Assembly (NCBI RefSeq): GCF_014207505.1
Contig: NZ_JACHGL010000005.1
Span: 129,487-193,486, forward strand
DNA from: Leuconostoc carnosum
Lineage (GTDB): Bacteria > Bacillota > Bacilli > Lactobacillales > Lactobacillaceae
Direction: 5' to 3'
DNA length: 64,000 nucleotides
A program made the position numbers and the translations under genes. Positions 9,462 to 19,449 of the stretch are shown here, piece by piece. How positions within the stretch are numbered: position 1 is the first letter of the stretch; each line of letters opens with the position of its first letter. The notes beneath the pieces were generated by a model, which was not told the origin of the DNA, ran no database searches, and worked only from the letters and a program-made list of their open reading frames with translations.

Positions 9462-10514
9462 TCATGAAAAAAATTCAGTATGTGGACTTATATGTTGCTG
9501 ACCCACATCTAATAACTGCATAACTGTTAACATCTGCTCATCACTGACGAGCTTTTTGCTTCCCGTAGTCAAAGTGTCAAAGATATTGTCATAAATGCGA
9601 CCATAATCACCTGATACGCTTGGTATATATTTTTCGATGCGATCACCACTTTGATTGAAGTAAACGAGTTTACCATAATTTTGCGGTACATCCAAACCAA
9701 AGCCAGGTTCTCCGGGTAGTATACCAGTTTTCAAATCATTCTCTTGTTCATCAACTTGATATTTAATAAATGTCCCTTTGGTGCCACGCAACTGCCATTT
9801 TGGATACTGTATTGCCGCTACTTCCGTAGTTTGAACAGTTGCTTTGAAAGCTTTGTCATAAAACAAATTGACTTCAATTTGGTCAGTGACTTGACTATCC
9901 AAGATACGTGCTGAGCGCAAATCATAAGTGGCAGCTTTTGGTTTACCAAATAAACTAACCACTTGATCGATTAAATGTACACCATGATCGTACAATGCCC
10001 CATCAATTGACGAACCGTTTTGTAGCCCATCATTGGGACGATAATGATCCATGTGTACTTCAAGATCCACAAGACGACCCAAATAGCCATCAGCTAGTAC
10101 TTTTTTCACAGTTAAGAAATCACTATCAAATCGACGACTCTGATAAGGCATTAACAAAACATTATTTTTATTAGCAAGATTAACCAATGTCTTGGCTTCG
10201 TCATAATTAGTCGCCATCGGCTTATCAACTATCACGTTTTTCCCAGCAGCTAATAATGTCTTTGCTATTTGATAATGGCTGGCTGAGGGTGTGACAACAA
10301 CAACTAAATCAACTTTATCATCATTAACAATGTCTTCAATGTCAGTGGAGAAAATTGTGCCTGTCGCTTCCCAAGCAGCCTGTTCAACTGCTCTTTTACC
10401 TAATGTAGGTGTAATAATACGACGTACATTAAAATGATCTAAACGCAACTTTAAATAAGGTAAATGATAACGATTTGTACTTTTACCAAAACCAACGTAA
10501 GCAATATTTATCAT
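9462..10514 (-). CDS. Gfo/Idh/MocA-family NAD(P)-dependent oxidoreductase
   Basis: A 350-residue oxidoreductase acting on a sugar or polyol derivative. The N-terminal Rossmann fold starts NIAYVGFGKSTNRYHLPYL. The family motif, usually EKP, is here DKPMATN. A conserved catalytic-region histidine lies in LYDHGVHLIDQ. The two-domain layout and length fit the YhhX/YdgJ-like branch. Substrate cannot be predicted, and it stands as a single gene between terminators and glyS. Confidence 0.85.
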   Translation of the reverse strand: MINIAYVGFGKSTNRYHLPYLKLRLDHFNVRRIITPTLGKRAVEQAAWEATGTIFSTDIEDIVNDDKVDLVVVVTPSASHYQIAKTLLAAGKNVIVDKPMATNYDEAKTLVNLANKNNVLLMPYQSRRFDSDFLTVKKVLADGYLGRLVDLEVHMDHYRPNDGLQNGSSIDGALYDHGVHLIDQVVSLFGKPKAATYDLRSARILDSQVTDQIEVNLFYDKAFKATVQTTEVAAIQYPKWQLRGTKGTFIKYQVDEQENDLKTGILPGEPGFGLDVPQNYGKLVYFNQSGDRIEKYIPSVSGDYGRIYDNIFDTLTTGSKKLVSDEQMLTVMQLLDVGQQHISPHTEFFS

Positions 10515-10574
10515 GACGGATCCTCACTAGATTTCTATTCAACCGTGTGGTGTTTCAGTTTACAATGTTACCCC

Positions 10575-12632
10575 CTATTTAATAACAATCAACGATAAGT
10601 CACCCAACTCATTAATCACTCGATTAATCATATTCAACTGCGCATAGCGGTTATTTTTTACAACAACTTGCTCTGTATTAACCATTGTAACATCAAAATA
10701 ATTTGCAATTGGTTTTTGTAACTTAGCTAACACCTCGTAAATTGCTTCTGCACCTTGTAATACCAGTGCAGATACATCAATATTTTGCGTTGCTTCATAC
10801 AATGTTTTTTCAGCAGTATTTTCAAAAAGTGTCTCATCAACAGCATCATTCGTCACTTGCTTAACAGCTAAACGTGATACACGAGTTAATGCCTCAATAA
10901 CATCACGGAAATTATCGTCTTCAGCATGCTGTGATAAAACTTGAATACGATCTGCTACAGCAACAACATCACTTGTCGTGGTATGAGTGCCAGCAGCTAC
11001 AAGATCTTGGCGGATACCACTATCAATAGCTATTTTACGCACACGGTCTAAAATAAACATATGAATAGCTGACAAATCAGCTTGATTTGTCACATCAGAA
11101 GTATGCGATACGAAATTTTCCAATAGAGGTGTTAGCGTAACATGCCATTTTTTATCTTGTAATGTGCGCACAATACCAGTGGCTGCACGACGTAAGCCAT
11201 AAGGATCATTTGAACCTGATGGAATCAAACCAGCTGAGAAAAATGTCACAATTGAGTCAAGCTTATCGGCAATTGCTAGTACAGCGCCAATGTCGGATTG
11301 TGCAACTTCCCCATTAGCCGAAGTAGGCATATAATGTTCACTCATTGCTTTAGCAACATCATCTTTTTCACCGAATAACTTGGCGTAATGTTCACCCATA
11401 ACTCCCTGCAACTCATCAAATTCACCGACCATACCTGTCATTAAATCAAATTTATAAATATCTGCCGCACGAGCTAAATCAAGTTTTTGTTCTGAAGTAA
11501 ATGCTAAATGTTCTGCCAAATATTCTGAAAGCTGGCTAACACGTTGCATATGTTCATACACTGTCCCTATTTTTTCATGAAAAACTAATTTTTTCACTTT
11601 GCCCATATAATCAGCAATTGTCTTATTTTGATCTTCATGGTAAAAGAATTCAGCGTCTTCTAGACGTGCAACCAAAACTTTTTCATTTCCAGCAATAACA
11701 TTATCTAAGTGCTGATCATTTCCATTACGTACCGACAAAAAATGAGGTAGAAGTTTCCCTTCATGATCTGTCACAAAAAAGAAACGTTGATGTTCACGCA
11801 TTGAGGTAATCAGTACTGCATCAGGTATCTGCAAATATTTATCATCAAAACTACCTGAAAATGCCGTTGGCCATTCAACAATATTATTAACTTCTTCTAG
11901 TAAATCTTGTGCTGCTGATGTATCAAGCTGCAGTACCCAATCATGTTCAGAAGCAATTGTCTCTAATTGCTGACGAATTTGTGCTTTTCGTTCATTAGCA
12001 TTGACCATCACTGAAGCGGTTTGTAATGTTTTTTCATATACATCTGCATTAGCAAGTTCAACATTTTCGTTAGATAAGAAACGATGTCCTCGCGTGATAC
12101 GACCTGTAGACACGTCTAAAATATTGAAATCAATCACTTCTGAATCAAGTAATGCTACAAGCCAGCGAATTGGTCGAACATACAGGAAATTGTTATCAGC
12201 CCACTTCATATAAGTTGAAAACTTCATTTGTGATACAACTTCATCACCAATTTTTTTCAGAATTACTGCAGCATCTTCCCCTGCAGTTTGCTTAGTTAAC
12301 CATATGTAACCATCACGTTCTTCAAAATCTTCTGGTGTGCCACCTTGTCCTCTTGCAAATCCTTGTGCTGCCTTTGTCCAATCACCATTGTCATCTTTTG
12401 CACGATCAATTGAAGGCCCACGCTTCTCTTCTGATAGAGATTCCGATTGAGAAGCAACCTGGATTAACTGTACAGCTAACCGACGTGGCGTAGAATACGG
12501 CTTGATTTCACCAACAGATAAGCGGTGATCTGCCAAAAAAGTTTGAACGCGCGCAATTAATTGTGCTTCTGAACTACTAACCAAATGTGCGGGCATTTCT
12601 TCCAAGCCAATCTCTAATAAAAATGTTGACAT
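10575..12632 (-). CDS. glyS: Glycine--tRNA ligase beta subunit
   Basis: The tRNA-binding subunit of the bacterial alpha2-beta2 glycyl-tRNA synthetase. It has 685 residues, beginning MSTFLLEIGLEEMPAHLV. Family blocks seen include KRGPSIDRAKDDNGDWTKAA near residue 75, PIRWLVALLDS, and a central KADKL-like HD-related region (AIADKLDSIVTFFSAG). It starts one base after the glyQ stop, so the subunits are co-translated, and it is under the glyQ T-box. Confidence 0.97.
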   Translation of the reverse strand: MSTFLLEIGLEEMPAHLVSSSEAQLIARVQTFLADHRLSVGEIKPYSTPRRLAVQLIQVASQSESLSEEKRGPSIDRAKDDNGDWTKAAQGFARGQGGTPEDFEERDGYIWLTKQTAGEDAAVILKKIGDEVVSQMKFSTYMKWADNNFLYVRPIRWLVALLDSEVIDFNILDVSTGRITRGHRFLSNENVELANADVYEKTLQTASVMVNANERKAQIRQQLETIASEHDWVLQLDTSAAQDLLEEVNNIVEWPTAFSGSFDDKYLQIPDAVLITSMREHQRFFFVTDHEGKLLPHFLSVRNGNDQHLDNVIAGNEKVLVARLEDAEFFYHEDQNKTIADYMGKVKKLVFHEKIGTVYEHMQRVSQLSEYLAEHLAFTSEQKLDLARAADIYKFDLMTGMVGEFDELQGVMGEHYAKLFGEKDDVAKAMSEHYMPTSANGEVAQSDIGAVLAIADKLDSIVTFFSAGLIPSGSNDPYGLRRAATGIVRTLQDKKWHVTLTPLLENFVSHTSDVTNQADLSAIHMFILDRVRKIAIDSGIRQDLVAAGTHTTTSDVVAVADRIQVLSQHAEDDNFRDVIEALTRVSRLAVKQVTNDAVDETLFENTAEKTLYEATQNIDVSALVLQGAEAIYEVLAKLQKPIANYFDVTMVNTEQVVVKNNRYAQLNMINRVINELGDLSLIVIK

Positions 12633-12633
12633 A

Positions 12634-13578
12634 TTACTTTGTCTCCTTCACTGCGTATTTACCATTTTCGCCAATATATTTATCACGTAAGTCAGTGTCT
12701 TTTAATAACGGGAATCCTAGTTTTGCACGTTCTTCGATAAATACCTTTGATACTTTACGTGCCATTGTTCGAATACGGTGTAAATATCCTGCACGTTCGG
12801 TCACTGAAACTGTACCACGTGCATCCAACAGATTGAACGTATGAGATGATTTCAAAATATAATCATAAGCTGGGTGAACAAGACCCAGAGAGAGCAAATG
12901 GGTTGCTTCTGCTTCAAACTCATCAAAATGTTTTAATAACATTTCTTGATTAGATTCTTCAAACGCATATTTTGAATGCTCAAATTCAGGTTCTTTGAAA
13001 ATATCACCATAGAGGACACCGTTTCCCCATTCAAGATCGTACACAGTAGGTACATCTTGAATGTAGGATGCCAAGCGTTCTAATCCATAAGTTACTTCAG
13101 CAGTTACCGAGTCAACTTCAATACCACCAACTTGTTGAAAATACGTGAATTGGGTCACTTCCATACCATCGAGCCAAACTTCCCACCCGATACCAGCAGC
13201 ACCCATTGAGGGATTTTCCCAATTATCCTCAACAAAACGAATATCATGCTCAAGTGGCTTAATACCTAACGCTTCTAAAGACCCTAAATATAATTCTTGA
13301 ATATTTGATGGTGATGGCTTCATGACAACTTGAAATTGGTGGTGTTGGAACAAACGATTTGGGTTATCTCCGTACCGACCATCAGCTGGACGACGTGAGG
13401 GTTGTACATAGGCAGCATGCCATGGTTCAGGACCATTAGCACGTAAAAATGTATACGGTGACTGCGTTCCGGCCCCAACCTCATTATCATAAGCCTGCAT
13501 CAAATTTGCACCTTGATTTGCCCAGTACTGTTGCAAATTTAAAATAATATCTTGAAGTGATAGTTTATTATTTGTCAT
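12634..13578 (-). CDS. glyQ: Glycine--tRNA ligase alpha subunit
   Basis: The catalytic subunit that forms glycyl-adenylate. It starts [19 protein letters not shown] at the ATG at 13578, eight bases after AAAAGGA; an upstream in-frame codon at 13620 lacks a ribosome site. The 314-residue protein has the class IIc signature [26 protein letters not shown] near residue 30. It is the first gene of the glyQS operon, preceded by a T-box leader. Confidence 0.97.
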   Translation of the reverse strand: MTNNKLSLQDIILNLQQYWANQGANLMQAYDNEVGAGTQSPYTFLRANGPEPWHAAYVQPSRRPADGRYGDNPNRLFQHHQFQVVMKPSPSNIQELYLGSLEALGIKPLEHDIRFVEDNWENPSMGAAGIGWEVWLDGMEVTQFTYFQQVGGIEVDSVTAEVTYGLERLASYIQDVPTVYDLEWGNGVLYGDIFKEPEFEHSKYAFEESNQEMLLKHFDEFEAEATHLLSLGLVHPAYDYILKSSHTFNLLDARGTVSVTERAGYLHRIRTMARKVSKVFIEERAKLGFPLLKDTDLRDKYIGENGKYAVKETK

Positions 13579-13640
13579 TTTATTTTCCTTTTCTAAATAA
13601 TTGTGCCATTGTAGCACCATCCATCAGCTTTTTACAGCAT

Positions 13641-13794
13641 CAAAAAAACCGCTGTAAACTATCCAATGTCAAAATGATTGACATCAGGACGCTTACGCGC
13701 GGTTCCACCTGATTTCCTGCATATACTGCAGACACTCGAATTGTCTGCTAACTCCATCATCGCCACATGACTTCAACGTTTACAAACTTTAATA
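13641..13794 (-). promoter_or_regulatory. T-box riboswitch leader of glyQS
   Basis: Minus-strand leader of about 150 nucleotides between the promoter and glyQ. The T-box consensus AGGTGGAACCGCG lies at 13698..13710. Its AACCGC can pair with GCGGTT at the head of a T7 run near 13643..13655, forming the terminator arm. An internal hairpin (TGTCAATCATTTTGACA) sits between. The short length fits the compact glycine T-boxes that lack stem II. Uncharged tRNA-Gly would favour antitermination. I could not place the specifier codon safely. Confidence 0.85.
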
Positions 13795-13800
13795 TCTATT

Positions 13801-13829
13801 ATTATGCACTGTAACCATCAGTACGTCAA
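13801..13829 (-). promoter_or_regulatory. Promoter of glyQS
   Basis: On the minus strand TTGACG, a 17-base spacer and CATAAT precede the T-box leader, with the expected transcription start near 13794. Confidence 0.7.
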
Positions 13830-13869
13830 GCACTGATAAATAACAGTAATACTCATTACAATCTAGAAA

Positions 13870-14415
13870 TCAAATTGTTAATAATTCTTTTTCTTTCTCA
13901 GTAGCAATCATATCAATTGCTTTGATATTATCATCTGTCAACTTCTGAATATCATCTTCTGCATTGCGAGCATCGTCTTCAGGAATTTCTTTATCCTTTT
14001 TAACACTATCCATTGCATCACGACGTACATTACGGACAGAGACTTTTGCCTTTTCTCCTTCAGCTTTTACTTGTTTTGCCAAGTCTTTACGACCTTCTTC
14101 AGTCATTTGTGGAATTGCTAATCGCACAACGTTACCATCTGATGCTGGATTCAACCCCAAATCAGAAACATTTATTGCTCGAATAATTTCATCTAAAACT
14201 GTTTTATCAAAAGGTGTGATTAGCAAAATACGTGCTTCAGGTACTGAAATTGAAGCAACCTGGTTTAATGGTGTCATTGCACCATAGTATTCTACTTCAA
14301 TACGATCCAAAATGTGCGGATTTGCACGTCCCGTACGAATACTGCCTAATTCCCGTTGCAATGCATCTTGTGCACCTTGCATACGTATCTTAGCATCTGT
14401 TAAATCAAAAGCCAT
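13870..14415 (-). CDS. frr: Ribosome recycling factor
   Basis: Splits post-termination ribosomes together with EF-G. At 181 residues it is a little shorter than the usual 185. Conserved blocks seen are [38 protein letters not shown] and [13 protein letters not shown]. Its ATG overlaps the last base of the pyrH stop codon, so frr and pyrH form the usual co-translated pair. Confidence 0.97.
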   Translation of the reverse strand: MAFDLTDAKIRMQGAQDALQRELGSIRTGRANPHILDRIEVEYYGAMTPLNQVASISVPEARILLITPFDKTVLDEIIRAINVSDLGLNPASDGNVVRLAIPQMTEEGRKDLAKQVKAEGEKAKVSVRNVRRDAMDSVKKDKEIPEDDARNAEDDIQKLTDDNIKAIDMIATEKEKELLTI

Positions 14416-15140
14416 TACTTTCCTCCTGTAACTGTTGTACCAATATTTTCACCCAAAACTACTCGTTTTAGGTTGCCAGTTTTGTTTAAATTAAAGACCA
14501 CAAGTGGCATATCATTATCCATTGACAATGAACTTGCCGTTGAATCCATAACTTTTAAGCCTTTTTTCAAAATATCTAAATGTGTCAATTCAGTAAACTT
14601 AACAGCATTAGTATTTTTGTTAGGATCAGAATCATAAATGCCGTCAACACCATTCTTACCCATTAAGATAGCATCCGCATTAATTTCGTTTGCTCGTAAT
14701 GCGGCTGTTGTATCTGTTGAGAAATAAGGTGAACCCGTACCTGCTGCAAAGATAACAATACGTCCTTTTTCCAAGTGACGAATAGCACGACCACGGATAT
14801 ATGGTTCAGCAATTTGTTGCATTGTAATTGCTGTTTGCACACGCGTATCTACACCAGTACGTTCCAATGCATCCTGTAGTACGAGCGCATTCATGGTTGT
14901 ACCTAACATCCCAGTATAATCAGCACGTGAGCGTTCCATACCAATTTTTGAAGCAGGCTCCCCACGCCATAAATTACCACCACCAACTACGATAGCAATT
15001 TGTGTACCAAGGTCGTGCACCTCTTTTAAAGCCTTCGCAATTTCAGAAACCGTTTCCAGATCAATCCCTTGACCTTTCTCGCCAGCTAATGCTTCGCCAG
15101 AAAGTTTAATCAAAACGCGTTTGTACTTAATATCAGTCAT
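14415..15140 (-). CDS. pyrH: Uridylate kinase
   Basis: Phosphorylates UMP to UDP; bacterial PyrH belongs to the amino-acid-kinase fold. Seen are the N-terminal [21 protein letters not shown], the glycine-rich [11 protein letters not shown], and the nucleotide region [19 protein letters not shown] with [15 protein letters not shown]. It has 241 residues, normal length. It comes after tsf in the common rpsB-tsf-pyrH-frr order, but a terminator hairpin at 15187..15218 partly separates it from tsf. Confidence 0.97.
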   Translation of the reverse strand: MTDIKYKRVLIKLSGEALAGEKGQGIDLETVSEIAKALKEVHDLGTQIAIVVGGGNLWRGEPASKIGMERSRADYTGMLGTTMNALVLQDALERTGVDTRVQTAITMQQIAEPYIRGRAIRHLEKGRIVIFAAGTGSPYFSTDTTAALRANEINADAILMGKNGVDGIYDSDPNKNTNAVKFTELTHLDILKKGLKVMDSTASSLSMDNDMPLVVFNLNKTGNLKRVVLGENIGTTVTGGK

Positions 15141-15186
15141 GATTTACCTCATTTTCTATCTAATCAATTATACCAAAAATTGCCAC

Positions 15187-15218
15187 AAAAAAAGTACGTT
15201 ATTTTATAACGCACTTTT
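15187..15218 (-). terminator. Terminator after tsf
   Basis: AAAAGTGCGTTAT and ATAACGTACTTTT arms form a long hairpin, followed by more T on the minus strand, 78 bases after the tsf stop. pyrH therefore needs read-through or its own promoter. Confidence 0.75.
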
Positions 15219-15295
15219 CAGGAAATACCATTTCCGAGTCGCTGCGCTTTTTTACGTTAACGACGCATATTACCAGAAAATTGGTCACTTACGTC

Positions 15296-16171
15296 TTAAC
15301 CTAATTGCTTAGCAACTTCTTCAGCTAAATCAGTCACTGTTTTTTCAATACCATCACCAACTTGATAACGAACAAATGACTTTACTGAACCATTTTTTGA
15401 TTCGATAAACTGTGCAACAGTTTGATCACCATTCTTAACGAATGCTTGATCTAATAATGAAATCTCGGCCAAGAACTTCTTAATACGTCCTTCAACCATC
15501 TTTTCTTTGATATTATCAGGTTTACCAGCTAAGTCTTCAGAAGCGAGTTGCACTTCCTTTTCCTTATTAACTACTTCTGCTGGCACTTCTGAATCTGATA
15601 CATATTGTGGTGCAATAGCGGCAACATGCATTGCAATATCTTTAGCAGCTTCTTCTGAAGCACCATCAACTACAACCAAAGCTGATATTGAACCGGCCAA
15701 GTGAGAATAGGCACCAAAGTTTTCTGAATCTGACTTTGTAACGAGTTCAAAACGACGCAACGTAATTTTTTCACCAGTGATTTGTGTTGTACCAATGATT
15801 TTATCATTCAAAGTTTGACCTGATTCAACTTCTAATGCTAAAGCAGCTTCAACATCAGCAGGTGCAAATTCAACAATTGTATCCGCTACACACTTCAACA
15901 AATCATTAAATTCAGCATTACCCGCAACGAAATCAGTTTCAGAATTCAATTCAATAATTGCAGCTTTGTTACCTTGTACAGCAACATGCGTCATACCTTC
16001 AGCAGCAACACGGTCACCCTTCTTAGCGGCTTTAGCCATACCTTTTTCGCGGAGAAGGTCAATTGCCTTATCCAAATCACCTTCGGCCTCAACCAAGGCC
16101 TTCTTAGCATCCATCATACCAACAGATGTTTTATCACGTAATTCTTTTACTTGTGCAGCAGTAATTGCCAT
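15296..16171 (-). CDS. tsf: Elongation factor Ts
   Basis: Nucleotide-exchange factor for EF-Tu. The N-terminal UBA-like domain starts [29 protein letters not shown] and is followed by the core with [18 protein letters not shown]. It has 291 residues, as in other Firmicutes. It follows rpsB across a strong intergenic hairpin at 16226..16268, the arrangement by which tsf is usually transcribed below rpsB. Confidence 0.97.
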   Translation of the reverse strand: MAITAAQVKELRDKTSVGMMDAKKALVEAEGDLDKAIDLLREKGMAKAAKKGDRVAAEGMTHVAVQGNKAAIIELNSETDFVAGNAEFNDLLKCVADTIVEFAPADVEAALALEVESGQTLNDKIIGTTQITGEKITLRRFELVTKSDSENFGAYSHLAGSISALVVVDGASEEAAKDIAMHVAAIAPQYVSDSEVPAEVVNKEKEVQLASEDLAGKPDNIKEKMVEGRIKKFLAEISLLDQAFVKNGDQTVAQFIESKNGSVKSFVRYQVGDGIEKTVTDLAEEVAKQLG

Positions 16172-16225
16172 TGTATTGCTCCTCTAAAATATTGATATTT
16201 TTATTATAACATGTTCTGATCAAAC

Positions 16226-16268
16226 AAAAATGCCGCTCCGCGTCCCAAACAGGTCCGCAGGAACGGCA
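16226..16268 (-). terminator. Intergenic terminator/attenuator between rpsB and tsf
   Basis: On the minus strand TGCCGTTCCTGCGG pairs imperfectly with CGCGGAGCGGCA, followed by TTTTTG. It lies 17 bases after the rpsB stop. It probably sets the rpsB:tsf ratio by partial termination. Confidence 0.8.
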
Positions 16269-16284
16269 AGTGTCATTAAAATAA

Positions 16285-17061
16285 TTAGTTATTGCCTTCT
16301 TCAACAATGTTAGCAATTTCTTCGATAGATTCTGTGTTTTCGTCACCTTCAACAAAAGCATCTTCAGGTGCTGAATCTTCACCTTGACGACCTTCAACGA
16401 TAGCGTCAGCCATCTTTGCAGTGATCAAACGTACAGCACGGATAGCATCATCGTTTGCAGGAATCTTAACATCAACAACGTCTGGGTTAGCATTCGTGTC
16501 AATCATAGCCACAACAGGAATATTCAACATGTTGGCTTCCTTAACGGCAATTTCTTCCTTCTTAGGATCAACAACAAACAATACATCTGGCAAACCAGGC
16601 ATATCCTTGATACCACCCAAGAACTTATTCAACTTTTCACGTTGCTTATTTAGCAACACAACTTCTTTCTTAGGAAATTGTTCGAAAGTACCATCTTCAG
16701 CCATTGCTTCCAAGTCCTTAAGACGTTGGATACGTGACTTGATTGTATTCCAGTTAGTCAAAGTTCCACCCAACCAACGGTGGTTGATGAAGTATTGACC
16801 AGCACGCGTTGCTTCTTCAGCAATAGCGTCTGAAGCTTGCTTCTTTGTACCAACAAACAAAACGTTGGCGCCATCAGCTGATGCGTTACGAATAAAGTTA
16901 TAAGCTTCGTCAACCAGCTTAACTGTTTTTTGTAAATCGATAATATGAATACCATTACGTTCTGTAAAGATGTATTCATCCATCTTTGGGTCCCAACGAC
17001 GTGTTTGGTGACCGAAGTGAACTCCTGCTTCGAGGAGTTCTTTCATTGAAATAACTGCCAT
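16285..17061 (-). CDS. rpsB: 30S ribosomal protein S2
   Basis: Small-subunit ribosomal protein of 258 residues. It starts [27 protein letters not shown] at the ATG at 17061, behind AGGAGG. Later blocks include [17 protein letters not shown] and [19 protein letters not shown]. The acidic C-terminal tail ([21 protein letters not shown]) is typical of lactic acid bacteria. An upstream in-frame codon at 17121 lies in the leader hairpin and is not the start. Confidence 0.97.
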   Translation of the reverse strand: MAVISMKELLEAGVHFGHQTRRWDPKMDEYIFTERNGIHIIDLQKTVKLVDEAYNFIRNASADGANVLFVGTKKQASDAIAEEATRAGQYFINHRWLGGTLTNWNTIKSRIQRLKDLEAMAEDGTFEQFPKKEVVLLNKQREKLNKFLGGIKDMPGLPDVLFVVDPKKEEIAVKEANMLNIPVVAMIDTNANPDVVDVKIPANDDAIRAVRLITAKMADAIVEGRQGEDSAPEDAFVEGDENTESIEEIANIVEEGNN

Positions 17062-17086
17062 GTTATGGCCTCCTAGGTTTTTCCGC

Positions 17087-17141
17087 CGACAAATTCGACA
17101 TTCATATTGACATTTCTGCACCTATATGAACTCGTCTGTCG
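17087..17141 (-). promoter_or_regulatory. Structured 5' leader hairpin of rpsB
   Basis: The minus strand folds into a long hairpin. CGACA at 17137..17141 pairs with TGTCG at 17087..17091, and an inner 7-bp helix TTCATAT/ATATGAA plus AGC-type pairs close a loop of about 16 bases. It sits between the promoter and the rpsB ribosome site. Autogenous control by S2 is known in bacteria, so this is a plausible S2-responsive element; that part is inference. Confidence 0.55.
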
Positions 17142-17172
17142 TGTGTATTTATTGCAATTTGCAACAGCTAAA

Positions 17173-17201
17173 ATTATACGTGATTTTCAAATTAAACGCA
17201 A
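17173..17201 (-). promoter_or_regulatory. Promoter of rpsB-tsf
   Basis: Minus strand TTGCGT, a 17-base spacer and a consensus TATAAT. Confidence 0.75.
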
Positions 17202-17220
17202 GTATTTTTGTTAAATAAAT

Positions 17221-17505
17221 TCAGTCACGACGCCAAATACTTGGACTAATATCATGCATGATTAAAAATACTTCTTTTTTCGGTCGTGTCAATTTTTTGA
17301 AATTGGCTTCAGCATGTAGCGCCTCACTCTTTGTCTCAAATTGTTCTGAATAAATTAATCGTAGTGGATGCCTTGATTTTACACGCGTAAACTTGGCCCC
17401 TTTTCTTGCTTCGTGAACTTTAAAACGACGAGACACATCATCGGTAAAACCACCATAAAAATAGCCGTCAGCAGTATATAAAACATAAAAAAAGTAAGGT
17501 TTCAT
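17221..17505 (-). CDS. GIY-YIG domain protein (YhbQ/YazA type)
   Basis: A 94-residue single-domain GIY-YIG protein, a fold shared with UvrC and homing endonucleases. The motif is degenerate, as in this small family: YVLYTADGYFYGGFTDDVSRR near residue 7, with a later LIYSEQFETKSEALHAEANFKKL block that supplies the conserved Arg/Glu region. It overlaps the end of the methyltransferase gene by four bases. This methyltransferase-GIY-YIG pair is the common yabB-yazA arrangement of Firmicutes. Confidence 0.9.
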   Translation of the reverse strand: MKPYFFYVLYTADGYFYGGFTDDVSRRFKVHEARKGAKFTRVKSRHPLRLIYSEQFETKSEALHAEANFKKLTRPKKEVFLIMHDISPSIWRRD

Positions 17506-18266
17506 TTAGTCCATGACGCTCCGTACAAAATTTCTTTTACTTCTGCAGTGTAATCATTGGCCATCGTATAAGCTATAATTGGTGGTAAAATGCGAACGCC
17601 ACCAGGGCGTCCAGATTTAATAGCTTCGACTAATACCATATTAGCTTCGCGATCAACTTTACCATAGACAAACCTTATGCGCTTAATCATCAATTTGCGT
17701 GCCGACAAGGCAGCAAATATATCACTTAATCGTTCTGGTCGGTGTACCATGTAAAATTTACCATTGTTTTTCAATAACTTATTAGCAACTTGTGCTAATC
17801 CAGGTAAATCAATCGTCAATTCATGTCTTGCTAATTCATAGTGTTCATCCTTATTTGTTTTTGTGGTTTCATTTAGCGGAAAATAGGGCGGATTCGAAAG
17901 TACAGTTTCCGCAGATCCGGGTGCAATATCATCGAAAATAGCTTTCATATCTGACTTTAAAACACTGACACGTTCTTCTAAACCGTTCATGACGATACTA
18001 CGTGCTGCCATATCAGCTAATTCTGGTTGGATTTCTACTAGCTTAATCTCCCCAGTGACTTTTGGTGCGTAAAACAGACCAACTGCGCCAGTTCCAGCAC
18101 CGAGATCTACTGTTAATCCAGCACCTTTTCCTTTAATTCCTGCAAAATGCGCTAGTAAAATGGCATCTAAAGAATACGAAAACATATCTGGATTTTGAAT
18201 AATATGAATATTTTGTGCAGGCAGTCCATCAATTCGCTCGCCTTTGTTAAGAATTGGTTCAATCAT
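17502..18266 (-). CDS. tRNA1(Val) (adenine-37-N6)-methyltransferase family protein (YabB)
   Basis: A 254-residue SAM-dependent methyltransferase. Motif I is TVDLGAGTGAVGLF and the N6-adenine catalytic motif is NPPYF (VLSNPPYFPL, near residue 127). This fits TrmN6/YabB proteins that modify A37 of tRNA-Val, but the exact tRNA substrate in Firmicutes is not certain. It heads a two-gene unit with the GIY-YIG gene and is divergent from the plsC-like gene. Confidence 0.87.
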   Translation of the reverse strand: MIEPILNKGERIDGLPAQNIHIIQNPDMFSYSLDAILLAHFAGIKGKGAGLTVDLGAGTGAVGLFYAPKVTGEIKLVEIQPELADMAARSIVMNGLEERVSVLKSDMKAIFDDIAPGSAETVLSNPPYFPLNETTKTNKDEHYELARHELTIDLPGLAQVANKLLKNNGKFYMVHRPERLSDIFAALSARKLMIKRIRFVYGKVDREANMVLVEAIKSGRPGGVRILPPIIAYTMANDYTAEVKEILYGASWTK

Positions 18267-18328
18267 TGTGAATTTCTCGCTTTATCGTGTAAAATACATA
18301 GAGATAGTTGATATGAGGTGAATAAATA

Positions 18329-18976
18329 ATGAAGTTTTATGATTTTCTACGTGGTATTGCAGTTGGTCTGATTTGGTCAATTAACGGACGCATCAAATAT
18401 ATGAATCGAGACCGTATACCAGTAAATGACAATTATGTCTTAGTCGGTCCACACCGTAGTTGGTGGGATCCCATATGGTATGCTATTGCGGCATATCCTA
18501 AACATTTTATTTTCATGGCAAAAATTGAATTATTCAAATTTCGGCCATTAGCTTGGTTGATTACGTCTGCTGGTGCATTTCCAGTTGACCGCAAAAACGT
18601 TAGCCCTAGTGTCATTAAAATTCCTGTTCGTGAACTGAAAACTGGGCAACGATCATTGATCATGTTCCCGTCAGGTTCCCGTCATGACAAAGACTTAAAA
18701 TCTGGTTCACTACTTATTGCACGTATGTCTGGTAAAGCTATAGTTCCCGCTGTTTATCAGGGTCCTGTGTTATTCCGTCAATTATTTAAACGTAATAACA
18801 CAACAATTAATTTTGGTGAACCAATTGTATTTGATAAAAGTGAAAAGTTTAATGCTGAGAGCATTGCCAAATACACAAAAAAGATGCAAGATGCTTTTGA
18901 TCAATTAGACCGTGAAATTGATCCCGATTGGCAATATGTCGATCCAAAAGAACAATCATCATCTGAAAAAAAATAA
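18329..18976 (+). CDS. 1-acyl-sn-glycerol-3-phosphate acyltransferase-like protein
   Basis: A 215-residue acyltransferase of the PlsC (LPLAT) family, making phosphatidic acid at the membrane. The catalytic HX4D motif is HRSWWD near residue 48. The glycerophosphate-binding block is FPSGSRHDKDLKSG, with Ser in place of the usual Glu of FPEGTR. A further IVPAVYQGP motif follows. The start has GAGGTG eight bases upstream. It is one of few plus-strand genes in this part of the window, divergent from yabB and convergent with the UPF0154 gene. Confidence 0.87.
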   Translation: MKFYDFLRGIAVGLIWSINGRIKYMNRDRIPVNDNYVLVGPHRSWWDPIWYAIAAYPKHFIFMAKIELFKFRPLAWLITSAGAFPVDRKNVSPSVIKIPVRELKTGQRSLIMFPSGSRHDKDLKSGSLLIARMSGKAIVPAVYQGPVLFRQLFKRNNTTINFGEPIVFDKSEKFNAESIAKYTKKMQDAFDQLDREIDPDWQYVDPKEQSSSEKK

Positions 18977-18998
18977 GCCACTAGGCTTATTTTTTTTG
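18967..18998. terminator. Bidirectional terminator
   Basis: AAAAAATAAGCC and GGCTTATTTTTT around ACTA. It serves both the plsC-like gene and the converging UPF0154 gene. Confidence 0.85.
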
Positions 18999-19226
18999 TG
19001 ATTGAGCACTTTGTTGCTTCATTTGAGCCATCATTTGATTTAACTTCTTTTGTGATGGTTTCTGTCCCATTGACATCATCATTGACTTCATCATTTCTTC
19101 AGAGATGGGCGGATTTTTTGCCAAATAATTCTTCATTGAATTACGTGCCAGAAAGAAACCAGCCACTAACCCAAGAGCCAAAGCCAAGACAGCAATCAAG
19201 ATCACAAATCCGATACCTATAGTCAT
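18987..19226 (-). CDS. UPF0154 family (YneF-like) membrane protein
   Basis: A 79-residue protein with one N-terminal transmembrane helix (residues about 4-26, [19 protein letters not shown]). The family block [35 protein letters not shown] follows, and a Gln/Lys-rich tail closes it. Function is unknown in the family. It lies next to lexA, as yneF does in Bacillus, with a divergent orientation. Confidence 0.9.
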   Translation of the reverse strand: MTIGIGFVILIAVLALALGLVAGFFLARNSMKNYLAKNPPISEEMMKSMMMSMGQKPSQKKLNQMMAQMKQQSAQSQKK

Positions 19227-19351
19227 AGTTTTCCCCTTAATTATTGTCTAAAAAGTATTATAACATAATTCAAGTTGTAGATACACCGCTAATTATCATC
19301 TTAATTTTTAATATTTCATGAAGGAAAAGTTGATATATTTTCACTACTTAT

Positions 19352-19368
19352 GAACGACAAAATCGTTC
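19352..19368. promoter_or_regulatory. 17-bp palindrome upstream of lexA
   Basis: GAACG, a 7-base centre and CGTTC form an inverted repeat between the UPF0154 gene and lexA. The half-sites resemble the GAAC/GTTC of the Gram-positive SOS box, but the spacing is wrong for a canonical site. It lies about 70 bases above the lexA SOS box and nearer the UPF0154 start. Confidence 0.35.
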
Positions 19369-19435
19369 AAATTACATGTTTTATAAAGAAAATGTAAAGA
19401 TTTAAAGTGAAATATTTATTAAAATATAAAATTAG

Positions 19436-19449
19436 CGAACAAACGTTTG
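19436..19449 (+). promoter_or_regulatory. LexA-binding SOS box
   Basis: CGAAC AAAC GTTTG matches the Gram-positive SOS box (CGAAC N4 GTTCG) with one mismatch. It overlaps the -35 element of the lexA promoter, so LexA would repress its own gene. Confidence 0.8.

Noticed and set aside
13740..13794. GGC in TGTGGCGATGA as glycine specifier codon of the T-box
   Set aside because: The same TGTGGCGATGA occurs in the argS leader, so it is structural and cannot be a glycine-specific specifier.
17221..17505. GIY-YIG gene as a homing endonuclease
   Set aside because: It is the small, single-domain housekeeping type coupled to the yabB-like methyltransferase, with no intron or intein context.
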